Positions 27,715-51,524 of a stretch of DNA of 64,000 bases are shown one piece after another. The DNA comes from Acridotheres tristis (taxonomy: Eukaryota; Chordata; Aves; Passeriformes; Sturnidae). Below the pieces are notes generated by a model. The model saw nothing but the letters and a program-made list of their open reading frames with translations, ran no database searches and had not been told where the DNA came from. The DNA lies in assembly GCA_037013685.1 (NCBI GenBank), contig CM072886.1:69839859-69903858 (forward strand), written 5' to 3'. A program made the translations under genes and the position numbers. Each line of letters opens with the position of its first letter. Within the stretch, counting starts at the first letter, position 1.

Positions 27715-27905
27715 TGTTCCCTTGAACTTTTAGTCCACAAAAGCCCCTATTCCTTTCCCTCATGGCTACAATCCATTCTTCACCCAGCCTATAGGTTTTC
27801 TTGGCATTGCCCCAACCCATGTGTAGGACCTTGCACTTGGTCCTGTTGAAGTAGGCTAGTTCCCCAAGAATCTTTGGGTTAGAGGACCTAACAGTTCTCC
27901 CTCAA
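27715..27905 (-). mobile_element. CR1 LINE fragment, minus orientation
   Basis: GTAGGACCTTGCACTTGGTC followed by CTGTTGAAG matches a characteristic stretch of avian CR1 in reverse orientation. The preceding CCCAGCCTATAGG region also fits. It is diverged and lacks the 3' tail. Confidence 0.65.
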
Positions 27906-28484
27906 TTCTTTTGGACGTCAGTGAAACCACTTGATTCTTTCTGCTCGGTGTTTGGGATGTGTTTGTTCCTGAAAGCTGCTGTAGTGAGAGTCTGGAGTCA
28001 GACTGGGCTTCCAGGCTGTGTTACCCTGCTGTAACCTGTACACTAAAGCACTTCTGCCTGAGAAGACAGACATTAAGTACCATTTAACCTTATCAGGAAT
28101 TAGAATATTTCATATGCAAAATCTCTGCATGACTGAAGTTCTCTAACCTCAGAAATACTGGCAAATCCCCTAACTAATAGTGAGCAGTAGAAGTGAAGAG
28201 TATATGCCATTGTTCAAGGACATGAAAAGCAGGCAGAGCAATTTATGACCAACAATGATGAAGTAGTACAGGAAATGAAATCTCACTTAAATATAATTAA
28301 TATGAGAAAGATCTCAGTGACAAGGGCACAATGCACACATTTTGCAAACAATAGCCCATTTTTCCTTTCTATCAGGAATTTAGTGGTACATGACATCGAG
28401 TGTCTTAACTATAAAATACATGAAAAACCTTTTGTGAAACTATCTCATGTTAATTCCCCTCATGGAATAGAACAATAAAATACT

Positions 28485-28620
28485 TTGGTTTAGAAGGAGC
28501 CTTTAAAAGTCTTCCAGTTCAACATGCCTGGAAAAATGAGGACACCTTCAACTTGTTCCGGTTGCTCAGAGCCACATCCAGTCTGACCTGGAACATTTCC
28601 AGGTAGGAGACACCTAAGCA
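28485..28620 (-). mobile_element. CR1 LINE 3' fragment, minus orientation
   Basis: AGAAGGAGCCTTTAAAAGTC, TTCCAGTTCAACATGCCTGG and CACATCCAGTCTGACCTGGA follow the reverse complement of the CR1 3' region in the right order. About 135 bases are recognisable, with heavy divergence. Confidence 0.6.
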
Positions 28621-31464
28621 ATATTTACACAGTGTCAGGGTCTTTGCTGCCCCTCACTCCACTCAACCAGAGAGGAGGATGACTTCCAAGCAGCTCCTGA
28701 GACCCACACCACAGCTTCTCCACCCTCTTCTGCTTTTCCCTTCTCACCCTTTTCCCTTCTCACACATCCTCTTCATCAGCTACCACTCCTTGCAGCCCCT
28801 AAACACCACTCCTGCCTCTTGTGACTCCCAATTCACCTGCTGAACTCCCTGGACCCTCAATTATATGATTTATCCAGTAGAAGCAGAGCTTGGGGCATCT
28901 CCTTTTAAAGGTCTCACCGTTCTTAATATGCTATCTCCTTTTTACTGGAGAAATGTTAAAGTACATACACATTTAATGAAGTGTAAAAAAACTAAAAAGA
29001 GAACTATAACTAGTTACACTGAACAGGGAAAAAGAAAAAAAAAATCATACCCCTTGGGTGAAGTAGCTGTTGCCCTTACAGCAGGTGCTTTAATGACTGC
29101 AATTACTTAGTAGCTAGACATCCCTAAACGGCACACTGGGCACTGCAACTAAAACTAAATGAAGCATTAAGCTGGCCATTGAAAAGCCTTTTATTTTTCT
29201 CAAGTCAGCAAAGAGGTATATAATTGTATAAGACCAAAGAAAGTAATTTTATTTACAGATCTAGAAGCTTCCATATGATCAAAGAAGTAAAGCCTGACAT
29301 AAACTAGCACAACAATTTAATACTCCAGGAGAATGAAAAAAAAGTTTATATAATTTTTGTGATGTCTTCCAAAATTTTGTGTCTCAGTGTGCAATTAAAA
29401 ACTAGTGGAAATTTGCTGTACATACATATTACTGATTATTTAATTTTGTAGGAGGTAATGTCCAGCCTTTTTAAATTTCCTGAAGTCCCACTTTGCAACA
29501 CAAATTGGTGAGACAACCTTTAGCAGTTGTTTTATTTTCCAATAAAAAAGTCTTCAAAAGTATCAAAATGGCTCCATTTGCAAAAGGATCATGCTGGTTC
29601 TGACCTTCATTTAACCCACAGAAAATAACTTATCTGCAGTAAAGGGCTGATTCAGATGGTTTTGCCTTTGTTGCTGCTGTTACTAAGATGCCCAAGATGC
29701 ATACTCTCTTGATTTTCCTCAGACTGTCAGACAATTTATTCTCAATCTCCAGCAATGTGAAACTCATCAATTTCAGATCACCTGGAAAACACTGTGTAAG
29801 AGCTCACATTTTTTTCTAGCATCTCAATATTCAATTGTTAGGAAAACCTCCAAACCTAGTAAAAGTATATTCACAGATAAGTGCCATCAAAGCATGTCTT
29901 TCTCATATGCTGCATTGCATGGAAGTGTCTTATCTTGGGCGAACTGTGTTTCAGAGAACAGCTGCTTCCATTGCACATGTTGTTGCTGATCTTGGTTTTA
30001 ACTTTGTTTTCCTGCTGCAGATGTTCTGGAGCTGTCTTTGGTTCCAAAAACCTCTGCTTTGCTGATCCACGAATTTCTCTTTCACCTCTGCTAATCCACC
30101 CCAGAATTTAATGGAAACAGATCAATAGAGCCAGTCAGCACTCATCTGGGGAGAGGGAAGGTGGAGAACAGCAGTCACACTCAGTCCCACCATATGGTGG
30201 TGATAAATGGTCTCATTTCTTTAGAAAGCTACACATTTCTGAGAACTTCTCTAGCTCTGCTCCAGACCAAATTGTTTCTCGTGATCTTCCCTCTATGGAT
30301 GAACAGGGTTTAAAGTGTTAATTCACATCTTTTTGCATGATGATTTATTACACAGGGCAGGTAGGTAGCTCTATCACTGTCTTTTCCTTCCAGGACTGGA
30401 GAATCATCACCAACATCATCTGTTGTTTTGAGATCTTCCTCAGTTATGATGTAAATAAAGCTTCCAGACTATATCTGGGATTATTTTTCTGCCTCATCAA
30501 ATACCAATGTGACTTGTGTGTGTGAATATATAGAATTCTTGCTCCTGGGAAAAAAATAGAAAATTGCTTTGTCCAGAAATTTCTTCTCAGGCTTATGCTT
30601 TGCAGCTGGAAAATCAGTTTTCCCAATGTGCCAAATACAGACAACACATTGTTTTCCTTTTGTGTTTCATTTTACATTCTTATCATCTAAAGAAAGGAAA
30701 TATGTTTTCTCTCTCTATAGCTACCATTGTTTGAAAAGAAATATATATACAACTTGACCTTTACCAGCAACTGATCACATCTAATGTTATTCCAGCCTCA
30801 GGAAATACATAATTCTGAAAATCAAAATTGTACCATCAAAGCATAGCCACAGCATTAGTCCTACTGGCCATGGGGAGAACTCAAAGAGAATAAACAAATT
30901 TGAGATAATGTCAAAGGTACTTAGTAGTCATCTTTCATAAACAACTTACTATATCCTGTTTTTCACTGCTAAATCACAAATACACAAAGAATACAGACAC
31001 AAAAATTTTGCTGTAACAAACATGACAAATAATGGAATTACATTTCCCTCTTCCTCTTCTCCTTTACTCAGTAGAACACTCACTGTGATTGTGAAGGTTC
31101 AATGACGTACAGGTTGGTGAATGTCTAAAATCAGTCTTAATAAAAGAAGCACTGCCGTGCACTGTATCATTACAGATTGTGAGCACAGTTACACTGCACA
31201 CTGATGTACACATCAGGGATTGCAGTGTACACATTCCAGCTACGGAATTTTGCTACAGGTTCTTCTAGGACCAGAGACCATTAAGCTGTTGATAACTCTT
31301 CATAATGCTTTCTATGGGCAAATCTCTAAAGACATCAATGACATACTTGTCATGCCTGCCCTATGTTTACAAGTCAAATTGCATATTTACTTTTCTTAAT
31401 TGATTCATAGTATGCTGTACAATACAACAATCACTTTCTTTGTATACCTAGTACAAAAAGTGAT
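28621..31464. other. Intergenic DNA, no gene recognised
   Basis: The first 230 bases are pyrimidine-rich (CT-rich runs at about 28,690-28,860). The rest is AT-rich. I see no exon, RNA gene or named repeat. Confidence 0.5.
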
Positions 31465-31820
31465 GCCACTTGCCCATGACAGGATGGGAAGGGGAATCTA
31501 GAAAAAAATTAAAAATCCAGTGTTGAGATAAAAACAGTTTAATAATTATAAAAAAGGAAAATATAATGATGATAATAAGTATCGTGACAACAATACTAAA
31601 GGAGAGGAAGAGAGAGAGATAAAACCCAATAGAAACAAATTATACACAATCCAATTGCTCAGCACCTGCTTGCTGATACCCAGCCTGTCCCTGAGGATCA
31701 ATCAGACTCTTTTCTGTGTAACTCCTCCAGTTTATATTGTAGGCGTGTAGGCATTGTAGGCATGTGTTATGGAATAGCCCTTTGGCCATTTCAGGTCAGC
31801 TGTCCCGGACATACTCTTGT
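31465..31820 (-). mobile_element. Truncated LTR of the same ERV family, minus orientation
   Basis: The segment contains AACAGTTTAATAATTATAAA, a GAGAGAGAGATAAAACCCAA run, TGATACCCAGCCTGTCCCTG and TGGAATAGCCCTTTGGCC. These appear in the same order as in the LTR at 3.7-4.3 kb. It stops shortly after GGTCAGCTGTCC, so the LTR's own 5' third is missing, and no target-site duplication is visible. Confidence 0.7.
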
Positions 31821-34800
31821 TTTTAGCTACTGTTAGGTAATTTATTTTTTTTTAATATATTTTTCTTCTGAAGTATGCAAGTTGGAACATTTAGATCTTA
31901 TTTCAATTTATATATTTAATTTTTCAGACGAAATTACTTAAATTAATACATTTCTTTAATAATACAAAAAATTGGACTCCACATTGAAGTAAATACATTA
32001 AAAACATAAACAATGTTAATGAACCCAGTATGAAAAATTTTTACAGATTAATAAAATTACAGAGAAAAATGCCAAAGTTTCATTATTGCCAGTGAATCAA
32101 AGAAGAGGTGAATTTTTCTAGTAACCTTAACAATATATAATTAACAATTATTAATTATAAAGTTAGGCATCAAAAATTAGACATTCAAATATAATAGGGA
32201 GAAACGGAAATTTGAGAACATGGCTTTGGCAGGTTGGGGAGAGATGTAAGACACAAAAGAAAGAGATTATAGGTCACTTTATATTTGGCAATTTCTCCTA
32301 AAAATATCTTTAATTAAGCAGACTCTCTTCTGTTTTCAGTCAATTTTCAAACATTTATTGACCTATGCCAGGCATTTACCAGGATTTCCTCAGAAACCTG
32401 ATGAATCACAGGCAGCAGCAAAAATAAATATACTAGTGAGGATTCATTCCCAACAGCATTCAGTGCTTTAAAAGTTTCTTCTCCATGAGGCCAGTCCCAG
32501 ATATTTTGTTCACTGAATGATCCTTCTCTTCAGCTGTTGGACCTAATTATGAGGACATTTTGGCAACAGGTTAAAGCAGCATGGCTGTATAAATATTTTT
32601 TTAGTAAGACTTTTTGTTTGATGATTTTAGCGCCACTTGCTCTGCATTGTGCACAAGGTTATGATTTAAAGAACGATATCTAACACTGGCATTAGAGGTG
32701 GCTAAAGTAGAATGTTTAATACCATAGCATTAAGGGCTTAGAGGTGTTTTGTGCCTTATGTGTTTTTAAAGCTTAGTATTGATCTGCTGTCAAGAGAGAG
32801 AAAATATCAAAAGAATTAAAGGCTTAGAAGGAAAAAAGGAGAGAACCAAGGCAAGGAAGTAGATTAAAAAAACCCAAGAATGAGTAGGTGGGAGGGGAGG
32901 GAACAGATTTTTTTACTAGGATTTCTAGCCTCCTTGAAATCTGAGAAACAGGGAAAAAAGGAACTACGTTATATTGCTGCACTGTCTAATAATATATGGA
33001 GTGACTTGTTAGAAAAGAAGCAGCATCCATAACCTCATCAAAGACAGAAGTTTTGCAGATTCATTCTATCAAATTTCCTATAAAAACCAGAGTACCATAT
33101 GTATTTTGAAAATGTATTCCTATTATTTCTACTTATAAAGAAGGAAACTAAAATTCTTATCAGTGAAGTATTTCTGTCAGACATGATATTGTTACCTTCA
33201 TTTTCACTTCTGGACTATCTGGGAAATAGAAGTCGCTAATGCATCAGCTTTTGACTTGCACTTCTAAGGAACTTTTATGAGGTACCTTTGAGAAGTGTCA
33301 TATTTACTTCAAATAAAATAGCACTTAGAGGTATGGAAACAAAATGCATCCATATTCTGACTTCAGTAACAGACATTTCTAAAATGCCACTTAAAAAAAT
33401 AAATCAGGATTTGTTGAGGAGGATCAGCCCAGTCTCAGTTTAATGACTGGCCTAGAGCCAAGGTAGGGAGTAACTCAGAGAAGCTAGTGATCTTACTGGA
33501 GCAAGGGGCATCTGAGTCTGGGCAATTGGAATTACACAAATGATATCAGAAGTTCAGTGTTAGTGGGAATTGGGTAGCTGGTGACTTGTATTTAAAGTGA
33601 GAAAATAAATTTGAAGTAAAGAGAAGAAAGTCCCAAGGCAGGCTTTGATACATTGAAGTCAGGTATTTGAGTTAGCCTGGCCATTAGTATTCAAAGCTGA
33701 GCAAAATCAAGCAGTAAGGAAGGACCACCTGGTGCAGGGCACAGTGTTCCAGAAGGCTTTTGTACACCTTGGAATCTTATTAAATTTGTGTTGTTCAAAA
33801 CATATTTAGAAGCAATTACAAGAATGGCTGGAAGAGATGCTGGGTAGCAAGCAGACTACAAATGACATAAGCACTAGAAAAGAATGCAGTACAGTGATAT
33901 TCAGTATAATATTCTGCTCCATATTAGTAACTCTGCTGGGAGATATTTCTGGACTGCACATTGTGACATTGTACATTGAATAAATCTAAGAATTTGTATT
34001 GCCCAGGGCAGGCAAGAGATGGACATATTTTAGACCTTTTGGGAGACCTAGCTCTAAGCTTGCAATAATGGACCTAATTCTGTAAAGCAGTGAAAGACAA
34101 ACATAAATTAGTACATATTTGTTTTGCCAAGGACATTGAGTAAAAATGTATGCTAACAATTCTGCTAAAGGCATGAAATCCATAAGAATGCAGCCCAGCA
34201 GACAGTGCAATCCCCTGTGGTAGAAGATATGCAAAACCATCGGGACATTCACAGAAACTGCTGAAAATACATAACTAGCATTTAGCAAGGGGAGGCTGGA
34301 ACGATTTGTCTTTCTCCAGTGAGACGGCTCTTTTCTTGAGAGGATAAGTATCCCTGTTTGAAATTATTTATGCTCAATGGAAATTGCAATAAAACTTTAA
34401 AAATAATACCCAACCGCAACACAAAGCCAGACCAGAGACACTTCTTGAATGTTTGGGACTATGGAGAGTAAAGCTTTCCTTTGCAGATGAGAGATTCCTT
34501 ATCTGAGAGAGGGGGGAGGTGGGGGTCCCTTTAAGTCTGTGGGGATGTGAGCACCAGCGAAGGAACCCAGCACCTTCCAGATCTCTGCTTGTGACAGAAA
34601 AGCTGGGCAGACAGTGGCCCACAGCCTCAAAGACAAGTAAGGAATTAAAATGCCTTTAGGGGGCTGCTATCATTCTCCCTTGAGGTCACTGTAGACCTAG
34701 GCCAGACTGCCTTTCTCCCAGGACTGGTCTGTGGCTGAACCTGATAAAAGTGAGGGAATTTGTGCTGAAGCGGGAGTTGGGACTGGGCTTGCTGGGTCCC

Positions 34801-35055
34801 TAACTTGCTATCTACACTGGGGTGTGGGAGCTGCACCTCTGCTGTGCTGACAGAGGATTTCCTCTTGTAAGACACTGAAAGCTGAAGGCAGAAAACTGAC
34901 GTCTTTCATCCTTCCTCCTCAGAGTGGTTGGGACTTACAAAGGGTTTCTGGCATTGATGGGGACAACAAGGGCCATCGAACAGGAGAGGAGGGGACCTTC
35001 CAGTGCTGCTCCTTGGATGCATAAGGAGAAAGGACCCATATTCTGGATCTCCTAG
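31821..35055. other. Intergenic DNA, no gene recognised
   Basis: From 31,821 to about 34,300 the sequence is AT-rich. From about 34,420 to 35,050 it is clearly richer in G and C and has open frames of 60-80 codons on the minus strand with no recognisable domain. This block ends exactly where a CR1 fragment starts, so it may be an unrecognised repeat. Confidence 0.5.
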
Positions 35056-35205
35056 AAATAGTTATAGAACTGTTTAGGTTGGAAAATACCTCTAAAATCA
35101 TTGAGTCAAATCATTAACCCAGCACTGCCAAGTTCACCACTAAACCATAGCCCTAAGTGTCTACGTAGGTCTTTTAAATACCTTCAGGGAAGGGTCACTT
35201 CCCCC
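35056..35205 (-). mobile_element. CR1 LINE 3' fragment, minus orientation
   Basis: TTATAGAACTGTTTAGGTTG followed by GAAAATACC is the reverse complement of the CR1 3' end. GTTCACCACTAAACCATAGC and CCCTAAGTG continue into the 3' region. It closely resembles the start of the larger CR1 copy at 55.2 kb. Confidence 0.8.
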
Positions 35206-36959
35206 AAGACTGATCTTGCTGGAGAATTATCTTCTTCTTCCTCAGTAGCAGCAGAAAGAAAACATCTATGGAGTTGACTCTTCAGCCCCCACAGTCCAAC
35301 TCTGACCAAGTCTAGAGTGACTGCATCATTACCAGCAGACAGGAAGGGACAGAGCTGCCACAGATAGAGATAGAAGCCTCAAGGAGGAGAAGAAGTGGTA
35401 ACAGAGAACACAGTAATCTCCACCACCTGACTCACCCCCATTCATTCTTCCTGGAAAAGCTCATTTTGTTCCACAGTGCTAAGCTGGGAATCCACAGAGT
35501 AGCTGGGATGTAGAGCTGATGATGCACAGGGAAGACAGAGGTTGCTCAGCATATCTGGTTTTAGGCACTATTTCATTCTGCACATAAATGTATGGTAGTT
35601 TTACTGTTTATATCAAAATGCTCAGGTTGATGGTCCGTCTTGGAACCTGAGTCACAATTACAACAGAATTATCTCTACCACTGAGGAATATCTGCAAATA
35701 CTTTCCAAATTGGGCATTGCATCCTTACTCCTCCATGCTGCCAAAGAGAGTAGCAGAGCAGGCAGAGGCATCTAGACACAAGAGACTATAATATAAAGCT
35801 GCTGACTTACATGGTGCTGCTATGCTAATATCCTCAAGTGGATTTATTTCTAATGGGCCTTCATGTCCCATGCTTGCAGCACTGATTAGAGGAGTTATGC
35901 ATTGTGATTTCACTGTCTTGTGCTGCATAATACATACTGAAATAAGCTGAGAGGAAAATGAGGCAGACACGAGAATGGAGGATTTGTGCATCTGCTGAAT
36001 AAATAAGCCATATAGGGCAGAAGTGAGAAATAAGAGACACCTGTTTCTGGCTTGGCTTGATTACTTTTCACCAAAGTAAAAAACAACCTTGCAAATGTCC
36101 TTAATGTAGAAATTAATGTCTCTGTTATTATGTAAGACTGTCATTTTCTGGTGTATACACAGCCTGTGTTAAGAGATTTCAGATGATAACAATTTGACAT
36201 TCATAAACAAAAACTATGCTTGAAAGGAAGATTTCTTTAATAACTTGGATAACAAATAGACAATTCAAGGTGTGACTTTGATTCTGCAGAACCGTGGTCA
36301 ACACATGTGCACATAAGCCAGCATAGGCAGGGCACTGGAACAACCACAAGAGCACAGATCAAATGCAAAGAAGTAAATTTCATTTTGTTACCTCAACTAA
36401 CAAGGCACCCCAGAGCAGCACCCAGGCAGAGATGCAGGCACTGTCGAGTTTGGTCCACACTAAAGGTTCCCCCACCTTGGATCCCTCAGCCCTGGCTGCC
36501 AGGCAGCATTTTGCCCTCCCTTGCCCAGCCTTTCCCCAAGGAAAACAGGCTCTCACCTGCCCACCCAGGAGGGGCTCAGCAATGCCACACATGGGTTTTT
36601 TTGTTTTCTACGAAGCCCAGCACAATGGATCTTTAATTTTAAAAAAACCCCAATCTTTACACAAGCAGCACATAATCTGACTGAACTTCATTGCTGTATG
36701 CAATGTATGGCTGTTTATAATTGATAAACTATTAAGGAAATTGGCTCCAAGGCTAAGCATACTCTTGTGACAGACATGTCACAAAAAAGCAAATAAAACA
36801 GATCTATGATCATGGAATTTACTCTACTGGAACAAATATTTTAAAGGAATGATATATTTACAATCTGTAATATAGTCATATCAACAGCAATAGTAAAAAG
36901 CTGTAAAAGTGCACAAAGTCTCTGTAAAGCAAAGAGTAAAGTTAGCAAATAAACTCCAT
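35206..36959. other. Intergenic DNA, no gene recognised
   Basis: AT-rich apart from a GC-richer pocket at about 36,400-36,600, where plus-strand open frames of 105-109 codons overlap in two registers. Neither resembles a known protein, and the overlap in two frames argues for composition rather than coding. Confidence 0.5.
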
Positions 36960-36985
36960 TATTTCAGAAGAAATTAAAAGCAAAA

Positions 36986-36991
36986 TTTATT
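36986..36991 (-). terminator. Candidate poly-A signal AATAAA of C5orf22
   Basis: This is the first canonical AATAAA on the minus strand downstream of the C5orf22 stop codon, about 955 bases away. If it is used, the 3' untranslated region covers roughly 36,970-37,945. Use of the site is inferred from position only. Confidence 0.45.
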
Positions 36992-37945
36992 CCTAATAAA
37001 AGACAGTATTCTAGATGGCATTTTGTCTTTCCTGTTTCAGTTTCATTCCCAATAAATCCTGTGGGGTTTTTTCCTCTGAATCTGCCAGTTTTCTCTATAA
37101 CTATATTGATTTCTAAATGAAATAATTCTGAAACTGTTATTTCCTAAATAGCAATACTGAAATGAGTGAAAACCTGGTACAGAATGTTTTGCTGCTGACT
37201 TCAGTGAAGGAAAATCTTTGTTTCTGAAGAAGCCATCAATTCCTTACAGGATTTAAAACATAAAAGCATGCACATGCACACGCACTTTTTATCCTCAAAA
37301 TTATGTAAAAGTGAAAATACCAAGCCCAGTGTCTGTACATCAGGAATATTATCTGAGCCACTAGTAAAATACTCTAAGGCAAAATAAGACAATATTAGTG
37401 AAACAGAAAATAAATTATATTCTGTGGAAGGGGCATAAGCAATGAGCTGCTCTAGAGAAATGAGACAGTCATCTCAAGCACAACAGATAGAAAAGATCAC
37501 TACTTAGACCTACAGTTTTAAGGGTATTTTTAAGACCAGTTTTTAAAAGATATAATACAAATCAGGAACAAATCTGTTACTGAATTATAAAAAACATACA
37601 TAATAGAAAACAATTTTAAGAAATTATATATATTTTTTTTTAACAGAACAAAGAAATGGGACAAAATCTTTCAAATTATAGACAGAAGGCTGTTTCTATT
37701 GCAGTAATTTTAAGAAACAAGACAGTGAAAATAATAATTATAGCCCTAATCTGAACAAAGCCAAACAGGTAACAGTCAGTTCAGATGCAGCCGACTTGGA
37801 GAAAGCAATGCAACTCAAACCCTAGCTGGGTCAGCTTGGGTTCTAGTGCCACCTGCTGAAATAACAGCAGTTTTTCCTTTGCAATCACAGCTAATGAACA
37901 ATTTAAATTAATCCTCTGCATTAGACATCAACACGTGAAGAAAAG

Positions 37946-49747
<11,802 letters not shown>

Positions 49748-50144
49748 GCCGCCGCTGCCCCCGGGCGGGCGGCGCTTCCGCCCGCAGCACCTCCCACCGC
49801 TTTCCTGTTCCGGAGCCGGGGCGCTGCGGGCACCGCTGGCCTCGGCGGCGGCCAGGACACCAGGTGGGCTCGGCGTGCCGGGCTGCCCGCGGAGGGGCGG
49901 CGGGGCCGCCTTTGGGCCGCTCCGCGCTGCTCGTGGTGCTCCGTGGGGGTTGGGGCCGGGGCGTGACGGGGGCGCAGGTCCCGCGGTGCGGGGCGCGGCG
50001 GCTCCGCGGGGCTGGTGGGGCCGTGCGGCCGAGCAGAGCCGGGAGCGGAGAGCGGGGCCCGGCCAGGGGCGGCTCAGCGCTGCTCCCGCTCCGTGGCTCC
50101 CCCGGGCCGGCGGGAGGCGCGGTGGGGTGAGCGTAGGTGGTCCT

Positions 50145-50530
50145 GGATGGGTCAGGTCGGAAGGGACCCCACAGTGGTCATCTGGTCCAATCCCCCTGCT
50201 CCAGCAGGGTCATCCCAGAGCACATGGCACAGGACTATATCCAAACAGCTCTTGAATATGTCCCGTGAAGGGGGGATTCCTCTCAGTGGAATCCGTTCAG
50301 AGCGCGGTCACCCGCACAGTAAAGTTCTTCCTCATGATCAGGTGGGACTTCCTGTGCATCAATTTCTGCCCATTCACGCTTGTCCTGCTGCACGGCACCG
50401 CCGAGAAGAGCCTGCATCCATGCTCTTACAGACAGACATCCGCTTACGGACATTGATGATGTCCTCTCTCAGTGCGCTCCTCTCCATGTGTCAGTGCCCT
50501 GTTGCTCTCAGCAGTGCATCTGCGGAGAGA
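50145..50530 (-). mobile_element. CR1 LINE fragment, minus orientation, at the edge of the CpG island
   Basis: GGTCGGAAGGGACCCCACAG, TCATCTGGTCCAATCCCCCT, ACAGTAAAGTTCTTCCTCAT and GATGATGTCCTCTCTCAGTG follow the reverse complement of the CR1 3' region in order. It starts directly after the CpG island and presumably lies in the first DROSHA intron. It still has many CpG sites, unlike the older copies in this window. A 216-codon open frame across it is an artefact. Confidence 0.85.
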
Positions 50531-51097
50531 GGCGAGTTTATTCGGGGACCAGTGATGCATTCGAATGCAATGTCTCCCGTCAGTGCAATAAAATTCCTCT
50601 TTAGGTGGCAGGGAAAGGGGAGTTTGCCCTTTTCTGTGTTTTCGAACTTACTTAACTTTAAATGAAAATTGGATGCGACTTACGTTTGCACCAGAGGGAG
50701 CTTTAAAATAATTTGAGCATGTAAAATAGTTTTGTGTATTTTTGAATCTTTTTTTCCAGTTGTGATTCTGTGTATTCTGACGGACTGAAATTAAAGTAGT
50801 AGGACAAGAGCAGTTCTCTGGCATCAGGGAGATCTGAGAGCTGATAAGGAAGACCCTTTGTTTGAATGCTATTATGTGTTAGAAAGAAACAGTTAAAAGG
50901 CACTGTAGTACAACCTGTTTAAATAAAATGTGTGTGTGAAAGTTAACGAAGTTCTGAAACAGTCTTCTGTTACACGCCTGAGGTGTGTAAAAGCACAGCA
51001 GGAGAACTAAAGCAAAATTACTTCAGCATGTGATGGATTATAGTTAATAATGTCAAAAGGGTGCACTATTGCCAGACAAAATTGACGTTGACTTTTT

Positions 51098-51169
51098 TTG
51101 TTTGTTTGTTTGTTTGTTTGGGTTTTTTGTGGGGTTTTTTTGTTTTTTTTTTTTTTTTTTTTTTTTTTT
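51098..51169. repeat. (TTTG)n and poly-T tract
   Basis: Five or more TTTG units are followed by a mixed G/T run and about 28 consecutive T. It lies in the presumed 5' intron of DROSHA. It could be the reversed poly-A of an old retroposon, but no body is recognisable. Confidence 0.85.
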
Positions 51170-51428
51170 GAGAGCCTTTACAAAGTTGGAAGGTACTGAG
51201 CAGGTAAAGGCTGACTGGGAGGAACAAGTGGCTTTATCGCATCATGGCTGCTATTTCTTCAAAGCGTGGGGTTCTCACTCGCATTGGCCCTTGGTTGTTC
51301 TGGAGAGGGAATGACCACCACCAATTCCAGTGGCTTCTAAGCCCTGTATGTGTAAGGAGGGTCCTCTTAATTCCTGCTATTTGATTTGAGTAATTTTCCC
51401 CTGTATTTCTTTTCCTTTTTCCCTCCAG

Positions 51429-51524
51429 TTCATGAGAAGCTGTCTACTTTCTCTCAGCAAGAGCTACATTTTTTGCTGCAGTGTCACCAGAATGCAGCTG
51501 AGCGCAGTGCTCTGAGCAGTCCAG
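51429..51524 (+). other. Candidate non-coding 5' exon of DROSHA
   Basis: A pyrimidine-rich acceptor (TTTTTCCCTCCAG) is followed by 96 bases that end in CCAG before a GTTGGC donor. The stretch is less AT-rich than its flanks and has no open frame linked to the DROSHA start. DROSHA genes have untranslated 5' exons, so this fits, but the donor is imperfect and I cannot confirm it without transcripts. Confidence 0.35.

Noticed and set aside
36307..36724. Overlapping plus-strand frames of 109, 105 and 67 codons
   Set aside because: They overlap in different registers in a GC-rich pocket, with no similarity to known proteins.
1..37945. Search for exons of the neighbouring gene PDZD2, which follows C5orf22 in human
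   Set aside because: I found no splice-flanked block resembling a PDZ domain or any PDZD2 exon; the gene probably starts beyond the left edge.
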